A DNA stretch of 64,000 nt, taken from positions 496,001-560,000 of the forward strand of contig NZ_LT629758.1 in the NCBI RefSeq assembly GCF_900104725.1. The letters are read 5' to 3'. The position numbers and the translations under genes were made by a program. This document shows positions 43,396 through 55,533 of the stretch, piece by piece; position 1 is the stretch's first letter; each line of letters starts with the position of its first letter. Under the pieces are notes generated by a model. It worked only from the letters and a program-made list of their open reading frames with translations, did no database searches and was not told the origin of the DNA. The DNA is from Actinoplanes derwentensis (GTDB taxonomy: Bacteria > Actinomycetota > Actinomycetes > Mycobacteriales > Micromonosporaceae).

Positions 43396-45102
43396 TTAAC
43401 CGCCGACTGTCACGCTGGTTTTCACACTCGCCCGGTCGATCTCGGTGGTCCGGATCGTGAAGGTGATCTCGTAGGTGCCGGGTAACGGGAACGACATCGA
43501 GCCGAGCGCCTGGTTGCCGGTCGGCAGGCCGGCGATCGGCTGGGCCACCGCCTCCAGCGCGGGATCGGTCAGCCGCGCGGTGACCTGCCACTCCTCGGCC
43601 CGCAGCGGACCGCCGTCCGGGGTGTAGAGGAAGGCGTGGATGGTGTTGTACTCGCCCAGTTCGACCGGGTAGATGTTGAACTGGACCGCGTAGAGATCAC
43701 TGGTCAGCGTCTCGGAGAAGCCCTGACCGGTGATCGGCTTCTCCTTGGTGGCGGCGATCCGGCCCGGGTCCACCTGCACCAGCACCGAACTCAGCGCCAG
43801 AATGACCACACTCGCGGCCACCTCGATGCCGACGGCCCGGCGCACCCCGGCCCCGGCCGCCCCGGCGACGACCATCCGGCGAGCGAACGCGGCCGCGCCC
43901 AGCACCGCCGCGGTGACGCCCAGTTTCGCGATCAGCAGCTGCCCGTAACCGGTCTCCCACAGCGCGGACACCTTGCCCATCTGCACCACCGCCTGGATCG
44001 CCCCGGCGAAGACCAGCCACAGCACCGCGATCGCGGCCCAGCGCGACCAGACCGGCAGGACCACCCCGAGCACCCGCGGATGGGTGCCACGCAGCAGGAA
44101 GACCGCGAGGGTGACCAGGCCGCCGATCCACACCGCCATCGCGGCCATGTGCACCACCCCGGCCGTGACGGTGATCCCGGACATCGGGGCGGCCACCGCG
44201 TGCCCGGTCAGCGGCCACGTCGCGAGCCCGGCCGCGGACAGGGCGAGTACCGCGTACGGCCGGGTCCTGCTGAATGTGGTCTTCGTCTTCTGATCTGCCG
44301 GCACGACCTCCACGGGCGCGCCCGCCCCGACCAGGACGCGGGCCCGGGCAGTACGCGGGGCTCGGCTCAGCATCGGCAGCAGAAGCCCGGCCAGCACGCC
44401 CAGAATCGCCAGCCGGCCCACCAGTAGCAACCCGAACTCGCTGGTCACCGTCTCGGTCAGCTCCTGCGCCGATACCTGCCACAGCGGGGCCCCGGAACCC
44501 TGCTGGGGGTAACTGGCGATCGCTCCCAGGGTGGCGAACGCGGTGAGCGCCAGCCCCACCCGCACCGTCTTCAGCGCGCCCGACCGGGACCGGCGGCGCG
44601 GCCACAGGAACGCCAGGAACATCGCGGGACCGGCGATCAGGGTGATCCCGGCGTACCCGATGGTCTTGAAGACCGGCACGGCGACCTCGACCGACGGGTG
44701 GGTTCCGATCGTCTCCGACGGGGCCTCCGGGCGTTCCGACGGCGCCCCGACCGAGAACGAGATCGCGCCGCCGACCGGGTGACTGTCGGCGGAGATGACC
44801 CGGAAACTGATCAGGTAGGTGCCGAGCGGCTTGTCCGCCTGCCGGACCGGGATGCGCATCGTGGTGCCCTCGACGACGGCTTTGCCGGAGATCCGGTCCC
44901 CGTTCGGTGCGATCACCTGCACCCGGCCCTCGACCGGGGTGACCGGCTCGCTGAAGGTCACCGTCACCTCGGCCGGTGAGGCGCCGATCACGCTGCCCGG
45001 CGCCGGGGTGGCGCCGACCGGTGCGGCGTGCGCCGAGGCGGGCGAGGCGGGCAGGGTGAGCGAGGCGAGAAGGACGAACAGGAACAGCATTACCCGGGTC
45101 AC
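43396..45102 (-). CDS. CopC-CopD fusion, copper uptake/resistance protein
   Basis: 568 residues from GTG 45102; ATG 45090 is possible. The signal peptide ends SPASA, leaving His as first mature residue ([13 protein letters not shown]). An N-terminal His is the copper ligand in CopC. The CopC domain (to about residue 125) includes [13 protein letters not shown]. Eight to nine transmembrane helices of the CopD domain follow, with [15 protein letters not shown] near the middle. A C-terminal extracytoplasmic beta domain of about 110 residues ends the chain. The layout matches YcnJ-type copper importers. Confidence 0.9.
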   Translation of the reverse strand: MTRVMLFLFVLLASLTLPASPASAHAAPVGATPAPGSVIGASPAEVTVTFSEPVTPVEGRVQVIAPNGDRISGKAVVEGTTMRIPVRQADKPLGTYLISFRVISADSHPVGGAISFSVGAPSERPEAPSETIGTHPSVEVAVPVFKTIGYAGITLIAGPAMFLAFLWPRRRSRSGALKTVRVGLALTAFATLGAIASYPQQGSGAPLWQVSAQELTETVTSEFGLLLVGRLAILGVLAGLLLPMLSRAPRTARARVLVGAGAPVEVVPADQKTKTTFSRTRPYAVLALSAAGLATWPLTGHAVAAPMSGITVTAGVVHMAAMAVWIGGLVTLAVFLLRGTHPRVLGVVLPVWSRWAAIAVLWLVFAGAIQAVVQMGKVSALWETGYGQLLIAKLGVTAAVLGAAAFARRMVVAGAAGAGVRRAVGIEVAASVVILALSSVLVQVDPGRIAATKEKPITGQGFSETLTSDLYAVQFNIYPVELGEYNTIHAFLYTPDGGPLRAEEWQVTARLTDPALEAVAQPIAGLPTGNQALGSMSFPLPGTYEITFTIRTTEIDRASVKTSVTVGG

Positions 45103-45196
45103 AGAAGGTAGTTCGGATCGGCGCCGGGAATGGTTCAAGGTGAGCACCTGGTTACGATCCGACTCAGCTCCCGACCTCTTCCCGGAGGAGACCCTC

Positions 45197-46822
<1,626 letters not shown>

Positions 46823-46839
46823 TCTTTCGTCTCAGCTCG

Positions 46840-46895
46840 ACGGCTCCTGCGCCGACTGTCAGTCTGCAAGCAGAACGCAACCGGACAGGAGCCGT
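46840..46895 (+). other. 10-bp inverted repeat in the leader of the GGDEF-EAL gene
   Basis: ACGGCTCCTG (46840-46849) pairs exactly with CAGGAGCCGT (46886-46895), enclosing a 36-nt loop. The right arm contains AGGAG, the only SD-like sequence before ATG 46905, although spacing is long. It could mask or present the ribosome site, or simply be the end of the pgm transcript. Confidence 0.4.
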
Positions 46896-46904
46896 ACGAA
46901 AATC

Positions 46905-49154
46905 ATGACCGCACCCGTACGCCCCGCAGTGTTCGCCGCCGTGGCGAACCTCGGCGTGCTGGTGTGGCTGCTCGTACGCGGCGACGACGTCTTCTACGGC
47001 TACCTCGGCGGCCCGATCGCCCTGACCGCGGGCGTGTACGCGTGCCACCGGATCGCCCGCGCAGCCGGCCTGAGCCGGCCGGCGCAGCGGTTCTGGCGCC
47101 GCCTCGAATACGCCGGGGTCCTGCTGCTGATCACCGCGTGCGTCGCCGTGGTCCGGGCCAACAACGACGCCGGTATGTCCCTCTGGACGGCCGTGCCGCT
47201 GATGTCCGGCGTCCTGATGCTGATGGTGGCGTTCCTCGGCCTTCCCGGCCCCAGCCGGACCGGCTCCGCCTGGGTGCGCGCCACCCTCGACGGCCTGACC
47301 GTCGCCGTCGCCGCCGGGCTCGTCTTCTGGTACGGCGTCCTCGACCTCGCACCCCGCGACACCTCCCTGACCGCCCGGATCGTGGCCGCGGTCGTCGGTG
47401 TCGGCGGGGTCCTGCTGCTCGTGGTGATCGGCAAGTCCGCGGCCCAGCCGGACAGTGCCGTCGCCCCGGCCGCCCTGCGGGTTCTCACCCTCGGCCCGAT
47501 CACCTGCGTCGCCGGCACCTTCCTGCAGATCGCCGGATCGGTGGACGCCCGGATGGCGGTGTCGGTGCTGTGCCTGCCCCTCACCGGCGGGGCCCTCGCC
47601 CTCGGCGCCCACCTCCAGCAGCGTGCCCTCGACCGGCCCGGCGGTGCGGCCCCGGCTTCCGGGCGCTCGCTGTTCAACCTGCTGCCGCTGCTCGCCGTCA
47701 CCGCCATGGCCGCCCTGGTGATCAGCGTGAGCGCCCACGACCTCACCCACCGGCAGCGGATCATCATCGTCGGCGCGGTTCTGATCGCCGGATTCGTCGC
47801 CACCCGCCAGCTGCTCAGCCTGCGGGAGAACACCGTCGCCCTGCGCGGCATCCGCGCTCAGCAGGCCGAACTCGAACGTCTCGCGCTCAGCGACAACCTG
47901 ACCGGCCTGCCCAACCGGGTCCGGTTCACCGTCGCGCTCACCGAACGCCTCGACGCGGGCGAGCCGGCCGCCGCCCTGATCATCGACATCGACGACTTCA
48001 AAATGATCAACGACACGCTCGGCCCGGCCGCCGGAGACCAGCTGCTGTACGCGGTGTCGCAGCGCCTGCGCAACCAGTGCTCGCCCGGCGAGATGCCGGC
48101 CCGGCTCGGTGGCGACGAGTTCGCCGTTCTGCTGCCCGCCGTGGACGGCGCCGCCGACCGGGTGCTGCAGGCCTTCGCCGAACCCTTCACGATCGCCGAA
48201 CAGCAACTCCTGCTGCACGCCAGCGCCGGTGTCGCGCTCGCCGAGGACTGCGAGACCGCCGACGAGGTGCTGCGCAACGCCGACATCGCGATGTACGCGG
48301 CCAAGGAGAGCGGAAAAGCCTCCTGGGTACGATTCGAGCCGCGGATGCGCCAGGACATGGCCGCGCACGCCCGGCTCGCCGGGGAACTGCGCAACGGCAT
48401 CGCCGGCGGCGAGCTGCGACTGCTGTACCAGCCGATCTTCGACCTGGTCACCGGCCGGATCCACGGCTGCGAGGCGCTGGTCCGCTGGCAGCACCCGGTG
48501 CGCGGGTTCGTGTCACCGGGCGAGTTCATCCCGTGCGCCGAACGCTCCGGGCTGATCGTGCCGCTCGGCTCGTGGGTGCTCCGGGAGGCGTGCGAGCAGC
48601 TCGCGCGGTGGCGCATCGAACGGGGGGCCGCCGCGGTCGAGGCGGTCAACGTCAACGTGGCCGTCCGGCAGTTGCGGGAGCCCGGCTTCGTCGACGAGGT
48701 CGCCGCCGTCCTCAGCGACACCGGGCTCACCCCGTACGATCTGATCATCGAGGTCACCGAGTCGTCGGTGGTCGACGGCTGGCAGGTGACGGAGACCCTG
48801 CAAGCACTTCACGACATGGGCGTACGCCTGGCCCTGGACGACTTCGGCACCGGCCAGTCGTCACTCAGCCTGCTCCGCGCCTTCCCGGTGAACTCCCTCA
48901 AACTCGACAAGTCGTTCGTCGACGGCATCGCCGACGGCGCCGACCGGGGCCGGCTCGCGGTCGCCGCCGCGGTCGCCCTGCTCGCCGAGCATCTCCAGCT
49001 CAAAGCCGTCGCTGAAGGCATCGAGCACCAGGAACAACTGGAGCGGCTGCGGGACATGGGGTACCGCTACGGACAGGGCTTCCTGATGGCCCGGCCGCTG
49101 CCCGCCGCCGACTGCGGCGCGCTGATGGCGGACGCCCCGGTACACGTCGCGTAG
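46905..49154 (+). CDS. Membrane GGDEF-EAL cyclic-di-GMP protein
   Basis: 749 residues. About nine transmembrane helices fill residues 1-300. The GGDEF domain (about 320-480) has an intact RLGGDEFAVLL active site and the substrate-binding NLTGLPNR. The EAL domain (about 500-745) has CEALVRWQHP, EVTESSV, ALDDFGTGQSSLSLL, LKLDKSF and AEGIE, the residues needed for metal binding and phosphodiesterase activity. Both activities are therefore possible. The last 206 bp of this gene, plus an internal 30-bp piece, are duplicated at 55556-55785. Confidence 0.93.
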   Translation: MTAPVRPAVFAAVANLGVLVWLLVRGDDVFYGYLGGPIALTAGVYACHRIARAAGLSRPAQRFWRRLEYAGVLLLITACVAVVRANNDAGMSLWTAVPLMSGVLMLMVAFLGLPGPSRTGSAWVRATLDGLTVAVAAGLVFWYGVLDLAPRDTSLTARIVAAVVGVGGVLLLVVIGKSAAQPDSAVAPAALRVLTLGPITCVAGTFLQIAGSVDARMAVSVLCLPLTGGALALGAHLQQRALDRPGGAAPASGRSLFNLLPLLAVTAMAALVISVSAHDLTHRQRIIIVGAVLIAGFVATRQLLSLRENTVALRGIRAQQAELERLALSDNLTGLPNRVRFTVALTERLDAGEPAAALIIDIDDFKMINDTLGPAAGDQLLYAVSQRLRNQCSPGEMPARLGGDEFAVLLPAVDGAADRVLQAFAEPFTIAEQQLLLHASAGVALAEDCETADEVLRNADIAMYAAKESGKASWVRFEPRMRQDMAAHARLAGELRNGIAGGELRLLYQPIFDLVTGRIHGCEALVRWQHPVRGFVSPGEFIPCAERSGLIVPLGSWVLREACEQLARWRIERGAAAVEAVNVNVAVRQLREPGFVDEVAAVLSDTGLTPYDLIIEVTESSVVDGWQVTETLQALHDMGVRLALDDFGTGQSSLSLLRAFPVNSLKLDKSFVDGIADGADRGRLAVAAAVALLAEHLQLKAVAEGIEHQEQLERLRDMGYRYGQGFLMARPLPAADCGALMADAPVHVA

Positions 49155-49307
49155 CCGAGGCCGGCAGCAGGGTCGACCTGAGCGGAACAGCCGCCACCGG
49201 CTGCGAGGCTGACCTGACCGAACGGCGCCACGGTTCCCGCGATCCGGCAACCCGGTTGCATCCGTATCCGTCACCGGCCGGCTACCGGTGCCGGTGATCG
49301 TACTGGG

Positions 49308-50396
49308 GTGGATGTCGAACTGGGCCGGCGGCGCCGGCGCCTTACCGGCCTGATCGCCGGGCTTCTGGCCGCCGTGCTCCTGCCGACCGCCGGCTATGCC
49401 GCGCTGACCGGGGAACCCGACACCAGGACCGGCCCGACTCGCACGGCGGTGCCGCAGGCCGCGGCGGACGCCGACGGGGAGTTGATCGCCGCCGTCGGCG
49501 ACATCGCCTGCGCGCCCACCAACCTGGTGTACCGGGGTGGCGAGGGCAGCCCGGCCGGGTGCCGCGAACGCAAGGTCGCCGACCTGCTCGCCGGGCAGCG
49601 CCTGGCAGCTTTCCTGCCTTTGGGCGACCTGCAGTACGAGAAGGGCCGAGCCGAGGAGTTCGCCAACGTGTACGACCAGTTCTTCGGCCCGTACAAGGCG
49701 ATCAGCCGGCCGGTTCCGGGTAACCACGAGTACCAGACCAGCGAGGCCGCAGGATACTACGGCTACTTCGGGAAGTCGGCTGAGCAGGAGAACACGTATG
49801 GCGTTCCCGGCGCCTACAGCTACGAGATCGGCAGCTGGCACATGATCGCGATCAACTCCAACCTCTGCAGCCCGCAGAGCCGCTGCGACAAGGGCAGCAA
49901 GATGATGACGTGGCTGACCGCCGACATGGCCGCCCACCCGAACCGGTGCACGCTCGCCTACTGGCACCACCCGCTCTGGTCGGCCGGTCATCACGGCGAC
50001 TACGCGCCGATGACCCCGGTGTGGAACGCCCTGCTCGACGGCGGTGTCGACGTCGTCCTGGTCAGCCACGACCACAACTACCAGCGGTTCGTGCCGCTCG
50101 GCAGGGCCACCGCGAACAGCGTCTCGGCGATGGCGCCGCCGGTGATCGTCCCGGAGGACAAGGGTATCCGCCAGTTCATCGTCGGTACCGGTGGCGCCAA
50201 CAACTACGACGTCGCCGACGAAACCGAACGCCCCGACCTGGCCGGCCGGATCGCGGCCAGGTACGCCGACACCACCGTCGCGCTGTTCGGCATGCTCTTC
50301 GTGCGGCTTGCCGAGGGCGGCTACTCATGGGAGTTCGTCCAGGCCCAGCCGGCTCCGGTCGCTTTTCACGACGCGGGTACCGGGACATGTCACTGA
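49308..50396 (+). CDS. Secreted metallophosphoesterase
   Basis: 362 residues from GTG 49308. An N-terminal basic/hydrophobic signal (RRRRLTGLIAGLLAAVLLPTAG) is followed by a purple-acid-phosphatase-like calcineurin domain. Metal ligands are seen in AVGDIAC, PLGDLQYEKG, PVPGNHEY, WHHPLW and SHDHNYQRF. Cys pairs suggest export. It lacks the N-terminal FN3-like domain of plant enzymes. The stop overlaps the start of the RCC1 gene by ten bases, so both are produced together and may act at the cell surface. Confidence 0.88.
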   Translation: MDVELGRRRRRLTGLIAGLLAAVLLPTAGYAALTGEPDTRTGPTRTAVPQAAADADGELIAAVGDIACAPTNLVYRGGEGSPAGCRERKVADLLAGQRLAAFLPLGDLQYEKGRAEEFANVYDQFFGPYKAISRPVPGNHEYQTSEAAGYYGYFGKSAEQENTYGVPGAYSYEIGSWHMIAINSNLCSPQSRCDKGSKMMTWLTADMAAHPNRCTLAYWHHPLWSAGHHGDYAPMTPVWNALLDGGVDVVLVSHDHNYQRFVPLGRATANSVSAMAPPVIVPEDKGIRQFIVGTGGANNYDVADETERPDLAGRIAARYADTTVALFGMLFVRLAEGGYSWEFVQAQPAPVAFHDAGTGTCH

Positions 50397-53300
50397 TCCG
50401 GTGCGGGTACCGGAGGTCAGCCGGGTACCTGCTGGTCCTGATCCTGGTCGCTGTCTTCGGGGTGACCGCGCAGGCGCTGGCAGCCATCGCCCGAATCGCG
50501 CCGCCGACCGGATTCACGGCGGTCGCCGGCGACGGGCGGGTCACCCTCTCCTGGACCCGGGCGGCCGGTTCGACCGGCGTCGACATCATCCGCAACGGGG
50601 CGGTATTCGCCGAGCAGGTGCCCGGTAGACGGTGGACCACCGAGGTGGTCCGCAACGGCGCGACCTACAAGTACGCACTGCGCAGCGTCAACGCGAAAGG
50701 CAGTCGCTCGGCCAAGAGCGCGACCCGGACGGTCACCCCGCAGGCGCCGCCGCCGGCCCTCAACGGCGTCGCCGTCCGCAACCAGAACCGGCAGGTCACG
50801 CTGACCTGGAAGCCGCCCAACAACACCATCGCCGCGACCGTTCAGGCCCGGGTCGACGGCGTCCCGGCACGCACCGCCAAGGCCTCCGCGGGGGTGCTCA
50901 CCATCGGTAACCTGGTCAACGGCAAAACGTACCTGATCACCCTCGGAGCGCTGAACCGGAACGGCACCGCAGGCAAGATGGTCCAGGTCACCGTCATCCC
51001 CACCGAGGAGGACCAGCGGTCCCCGTTCGGTCTCACGGTGACGGCCGGTGCCGGCCGGGTGGACCTGAGCTGGCAGCCGGTCGCCGGTGCCCAGCGCTAC
51101 CAGGTGTATCGCAACGGCACGATGATCTCGACGATCGCCGCGCCCGGCCGGACCGCGGCCGACACCGGCCTGACCAACAACGTCACCTACCGCTACCATG
51201 CGCGGGTCGTGGTCTCCGGCCAGTTGTCCGGCCCGTCACCGACCAAGGTAGCCACCCCGCTGGCGATCCCGGCCGCACCGGACCCGGTCACCGCCCAGCC
51301 CCGTGACGGAGCGGTCCTGCTGAGCTGGCCCGAGCCGGTGGACCCGGTCGCGATGTACGAGGTGTACCGCAACAACACCAAGGTCGCCGAAGTGCCCGGC
51401 ACCAGTCTCAACCACATCGACTCGATACTGGTCAACAAGAAGGCGTACCGGTACCAGCTGCTGCCGTACAACGCGAACAAAGCAGCCGGGCCGCGAAGCG
51501 CCGTCGTCACCGCCGTGCCCGGTCCCGCGCCCGGTGCCCCAGCCGCGCCCTCCGCCACCGCCGGTGACAGCAAGATCACCCTCTCCTGGCCGGCCGGCGA
51601 CACCGGCCGCTGGTTGCTGCTGCGAGACGGCACCACCCTCGGCGGCGTCCTCACCGCCCCTGGGTTCGTAGACACCTCCGCGGTCAACGACATCACCTAC
51701 CGGTACGCGCTGCTGGTCGTCGGCGCCGACCAGCAGTGGTCCCTCCCGTCCCCGGCCGTCACCGCCACGCCACGGGCGATCCCACCGAACCCGCCGACCG
51801 GGCTGCAGGCCGTCGCCGGTAACACCGAGGTGACCCTGACCTGGGACATGCCACTGTCGGCGGCGGCACGGTATCGGGTGTACCGCGACGGCACCCGGGT
51901 CGCCGAAGTGGCAGCCTCCCCGGCCCACGACGGCGCCCTCGACAACGACACCACCTACGAATACTGGGTGACCGCCCTGGACGCGCGGGGTGTCGAGTCG
52001 GCGTCGTCGGCCCGGGTGCCGGTCCGGCCGACCCCACCGGCCGAAGACGCGCCCACCGTAACCGTGGCCGGTCAGCACGAGGCGGCACAGCTGACCTTCA
52101 CCGCTCCGCAAGGCCGAACAGTGGCCCAGTGGCGGGTGCTGCGCGACGGTGTGGAAATCACCCGGACCACCCAGCCGACGGACACCGACCGGCAGCTCAC
52201 GGATGGCCGACCTTACCGGTACCAGGTGCAGAGCGTGTACGACGACGGCAGTGTCTCGCCGCTGTCCACGGTCGCGGTGGCTGTGCCCCGCGCGCCCTGG
52301 CAGTCGGTCTCCGTCGGCACCGCGTTCGCCTGTGCCGTCCACGTCACCGGCACCGTCCGCTGCTGGGGTGCCAACGACAGCCGCCAGCTCGGCGACCTGT
52401 CCACCGTCGGCTCGGCCGCCGCGCCGGTCGTGGTGACCGGCCCGTCCGGTGTCACCCAGGTGGCGGCCGGCTCCCGGCAGGCCTGCGCAGTCGCCCATCC
52501 GGGTGTCCTGTGGTGCTGGGGCGGGGTGCTCGGCAAACCCGACCAGATCACCCGGCCGGTCGTGGTGGCCGGACTGTCCGGGGTCACCGCCGTGGACTCC
52601 GACGGCGGCACCACCTGCGCCGTCGCCGGTGGCACGGTCTGGTGCCTCGGCGACGGCAGCCGCGGCCAACTCGGCGGCCCCGCGTCCAGCACCGACCCGG
52701 TGAAGATCAGCCTGCCGGACACCGCCACCGCTGTCACCGTCGGAGGCGGGCACGCATGCGCGCTGCTCGCTGATGCGACGATCGTCTGCTGGGGCGCCGA
52801 CGAACACGGGCAGCGATCCGGCACGCCGTCCGCCGCCCGCACCCCCGCCCGGGTCGCGGGTCTGACCGGCGTGTCAGCGGTCTCCGCCGGAACCGACCAC
52901 ACCTGCGTGCAGACCGGTATCACGGTGTCCTGCTTCGGCGCTGACGACGTCGGCCAACTCGGCCGCACCGCCACCGCGTCCGGTCGGCCCGCACCGGTGA
53001 TCGTGCCGGCCGCCAACGCGGTCAGCGCCGGCAACCGCTACACCTGCGTCACGCTGCTCTCCGGGCAGGCCCGCTGCTTCGGTGCCGGCCGCGCCGGGCA
53101 GCTCGGCGACGGCGCGGGCCTGAACTGGGCTGTCCCGATGACCGTCCTCAACCTTGACACCGCCACCAGCGTCGCCACCGCCGGCGGAACCGGCGCCACC
53201 ACGTGTGCACTCACCCGCGACGGATCGCTCTGGTGCTTCGGCGCCAATGGCTCCGGGCAGCTCGGCGCCGGCGCCGACAGCCGCTCGTCGCGGCCCAGCG

Positions 53301-54409
53301 AACCGATCGCCGGACTCGTCGGCACCACCCGCATCGCGCTGGGCACCGACGCCGGGTGCGTCATCCGGGACAGCGCTGTCTGGTGCTGGGGTGACAACCG
53401 GTGGGGCGCCGCCGGGGGCGTGGCCGGCGTGCCTGCCCCGCATCCCATCCGGATCCTGCTGCCCGACGGGGTCAAACCGCGCACCGTCGTGGTCGGCACC
53501 GGCACCAGCTGCGTGCTCTCCGAAGCCGCCGAGGCCTACTGCTGGGGAGCCAATGGCTCCGGCCAGGCCGGGCAGCCGGCCGCACCGACCGTCGCCCCCG
53601 CTCTGGTACCGATCAAGGGGGCCAGCGAGATCGCCGTCGGCGACCAGGTGACCTGTGTGCGGCGGGCCAACGGCAGCCTGTGGTGCTTCGGCCGCGCCGA
53701 CCTGCTCGGCGCCGGTCTGACCGAGAAGACCCCCAACCCCGGACCGGTGCAGGTGGTCGACGGCACCGGCCGGCCTCTGACCCGGATCTCCCAGGTCGCG
53801 GTCGGGCCCGGGCACGTCTGCGCCACCGAGCGGTACATCGAGACCGCGCCCGCGTCCGGCGGGATGTGGTGTTTCGGGACCAACAGCGACGGACAACTCG
53901 GCACGGCGGGCGGCACCGCACCGGTCGCCCGGCGGGTCCCCGGCCTGTCCGGCGTGATCGCGGTCGGCGCCGGCCGCGCCCACACGTGCGCGGTGGCACT
54001 GCTCCCGGCGCGGGCACTATGGTGTTTCGGTGCCAACGAATCCGGTCAGCTCGGCCTCGGCGACCTGAAAGGCCGCACCATGCCCACCCTGGTCGTCGGT
54101 GTGAAAGCCTCGCGGCTCGCCGTGGCCGGCGACCTGACCTGTGTGAAGAGCCCGAACCCACAGGGCTGGTGCTTCGGCGCCGGCGCTGATGGACAGACCG
54201 GCAACGGCCTGTTGCGCGCGGGCGAGCCGCTGGCGCAGGTGCTCTACGACCGCGACGGGATACTGTTGGTGGCCCAGCTGGCCACCAACGGGACGACCAG
54301 TTGTGCGGCCCGCGTCGACGGGGCGGTGACCTGCTGGGGTGCCCGGACCCTCACGTCGTTCGGGGAGGGGCCGGTGCTCAGCTACCCCGACGAACACGTG
54401 GTCGACTGA
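50387..54409 (+). CDS. Giant secreted protein: about seven FN3 domains and fourteen RCC1 repeats
   Basis: 1340 residues from ATG 50387. A signal peptide (LLVLILVAVFGVTAQALA) precedes about 600 residues of fibronectin-III-like modules, recognisable by repeats such as VTLSWTRAAGS, YRYHARVV and RYRVYRDGTRVAEV. From about residue 630 come fourteen RCC1-type repeats of about 50 residues, each with C(A/V), then WCFG or CWGAN and QLG. Each repeat normally has one Cys on either side of this turn, so disulfides between blades are likely. Fourteen repeats would give two seven-bladed propellers. There is no sortase motif or C-terminal helix, so it is secreted or retained by its partner. Role unknown. 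Confidence 0.88.
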   Translation: MSLIRCGYRRSAGYLLVLILVAVFGVTAQALAAIARIAPPTGFTAVAGDGRVTLSWTRAAGSTGVDIIRNGAVFAEQVPGRRWTTEVVRNGATYKYALRSVNAKGSRSAKSATRTVTPQAPPPALNGVAVRNQNRQVTLTWKPPNNTIAATVQARVDGVPARTAKASAGVLTIGNLVNGKTYLITLGALNRNGTAGKMVQVTVIPTEEDQRSPFGLTVTAGAGRVDLSWQPVAGAQRYQVYRNGTMISTIAAPGRTAADTGLTNNVTYRYHARVVVSGQLSGPSPTKVATPLAIPAAPDPVTAQPRDGAVLLSWPEPVDPVAMYEVYRNNTKVAEVPGTSLNHIDSILVNKKAYRYQLLPYNANKAAGPRSAVVTAVPGPAPGAPAAPSATAGDSKITLSWPAGDTGRWLLLRDGTTLGGVLTAPGFVDTSAVNDITYRYALLVVGADQQWSLPSPAVTATPRAIPPNPPTGLQAVAGNTEVTLTWDMPLSAAARYRVYRDGTRVAEVAASPAHDGALDNDTTYEYWVTALDARGVESASSARVPVRPTPPAEDAPTVTVAGQHEAAQLTFTAPQGRTVAQWRVLRDGVEITRTTQPTDTDRQLTDGRPYRYQVQSVYDDGSVSPLSTVAVAVPRAPWQSVSVGTAFACAVHVTGTVRCWGANDSRQLGDLSTVGSAAAPVVVTGPSGVTQVAAGSRQACAVAHPGVLWCWGGVLGKPDQITRPVVVAGLSGVTAVDSDGGTTCAVAGGTVWCLGDGSRGQLGGPASSTDPVKISLPDTATAVTVGGGHACALLADATIVCWGADEHGQRSGTPSAARTPARVAGLTGVSAVSAGTDHTCVQTGITVSCFGADDVGQLGRTATASGRPAPVIVPAANAVSAGNRYTCVTLLSGQARCFGAGRAGQLGDGAGLNWAVPMTVLNLDTATSVATAGGTGATTCALTRDGSLWCFGANGSGQLGAGADSRSSRPSEPIAGLVGTTRIALGTDAGCVIRDSAVWCWGDNRWGAAGGVAGVPAPHPIRILLPDGVKPRTVVVGTGTSCVLSEAAEAYCWGANGSGQAGQPAAPTVAPALVPIKGASEIAVGDQVTCVRRANGSLWCFGRADLLGAGLTEKTPNPGPVQVVDGTGRPLTRISQVAVGPGHVCATERYIETAPASGGMWCFGTNSDGQLGTAGGTAPVARRVPGLSGVIAVGAGRAHTCAVALLPARALWCFGANESGQLGLGDLKGRTMPTLVVGVKASRLAVAGDLTCVKSPNPQGWCFGAGADGQTGNGLLRAGEPLAQVLYDRDGILLVAQLATNGTTSCAARVDGAVTCWGARTLTSFGEGPVLSYPDEHVVD

Positions 54410-54421
54410 TCGCGGGCCCGG

Positions 54422-55396
54422 TCAGTGCACGTCGACGGTGAACGCCGCGACGTGCACCGTGCTCGAGACCCGGAACTCGGCGAACAGCCGGTAACGGCCG
54501 GGGCCAGGCGGGGTCCACCGGAAACGGGCGGTACCGGCTGCCGGGTCCGGCTCGGCGTGGGTGTGCAGGTACGCTACGTCACCCTCGCTGAACGCCACCA
54601 GGTGGGCGGCGGCTCCCAGATACGGTTCGAGCCGGGTCGGCGTGCCAGCCGGGTCGCTCACCCGTACCGTGACCGGGCCCTCGCTTCCGGCGGTGGGAGA
54701 GCCGTCCAGCTGTACCGTCAGATGGCCGGTCTCCACCTGTGGGGCCGGCGGCGGCAGGGGATCCTGCAGTTGTTCTCCGGCGACCGTCAGGTCGACGCCC
54801 AGCGTCACCGGCAGCGGTTGCCCGCCGACGACCGCGGTGAAATCGGCTATCGCCCGGTAACCGCCCGGGCCGGGAAGCGTCAGGTCGGTGTTCCAGATGC
54901 CGTCCGGAGCCATCGCCGGGTGCAGGTGCTGGAATCCGGTCAGATCCCGGCGGATCACGATCAGGTGCAGCAGACTGTCGTGCACCTTCGTGTAGGCGGT
55001 GACCGGCGCGCCGCCGGCCGCGAGGATCCGGAACCGGAGTGGCCGTGGCCGCCCGGCCTCGAAAGCTGTCGCCTCGGGGGCGAGAGTCAGCCCGTATGCG
55101 GTCCGTGCGAGACCGGCCGGGTCCGCCGCGCCGGATGCGGTCCCGTGTTGGTGGACGGGCGCACCGGTCACATAGAACACCGAGTCCGGAACCGGCCCGG
55201 CCGATGCCACCGGTGGTACCGGGGGCGCGGGCGAGTCGACGGTCCGGCCGGCGACGAATCCGGCGAGCAGGGCGATGCCGAGAGCGGCACCGGCCCGGAA
55301 TCCGGCCCATCCGCCCGGCCCGCACTGGTTCGTTCCGTTCGTTCCGTTCGCTCCGGCCGTCTCCGGAGAGGCGGCTACGGAGTCATTGTCGGTCAT
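54422..55396 (-). CDS. Membrane-anchored His-containing exported protein
   Basis: 324 residues from ATG 55396. Residues 1-30 are polar and Asn/Gly/Thr-rich, then one helix (AGAALGIALLAGFVAG) leads to an extracytoplasmic part with two beta-sandwich halves. Histidine motifs occur in APVHQHG, KVHDSLLHLIV, GFQHLHPAM and YLHTHAE. This pattern occurs in actinobacterial proteins located near copper genes, so metal binding is plausible but unproven. It is convergent with the RCC1 gene, and its start faces the gene-scrap mosaic. Confidence 0.65.
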   Translation of the reverse strand: MTDNDSVAASPETAGANGTNGTNQCGPGGWAGFRAGAALGIALLAGFVAGRTVDSPAPPVPPVASAGPVPDSVFYVTGAPVHQHGTASGAADPAGLARTAYGLTLAPEATAFEAGRPRPLRFRILAAGGAPVTAYTKVHDSLLHLIVIRRDLTGFQHLHPAMAPDGIWNTDLTLPGPGGYRAIADFTAVVGGQPLPVTLGVDLTVAGEQLQDPLPPPAPQVETGHLTVQLDGSPTAGSEGPVTVRVSDPAGTPTRLEPYLGAAAHLVAFSEGDVAYLHTHAEPDPAAGTARFRWTPPGPGRYRLFAEFRVSSTVHVAAFTVDVH

Positions 55397-55496
55397 CGGC
55401 ACGTCCGGATGTTCGGTTGATCGGCTACCTCTCCAGACTGGGCGATGGCATTCCGGCTTTGCCGTCGATCCCAGGTTTTGCCACGGAGGACCGTGT

Positions 55497-55525
55497 GGTC
55501 CGGCGCCCTTGAGGGGCGCCGGACC
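55497..55525. terminator. 12-bp perfect hairpin within the mosaic segment
   Basis: GGTCCGGCGCCC (55497-55508) pairs exactly with 55514-55525 around a 5-nt loop. Its place, nine bases before a gnd-like 3' end, mirrors the hairpin that follows the real gnd at 62971-63008, so it may be a relic terminator of a lost gnd paralogue. Confidence 0.5.
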
Positions 55526-55533
55526 GGCGGAGA

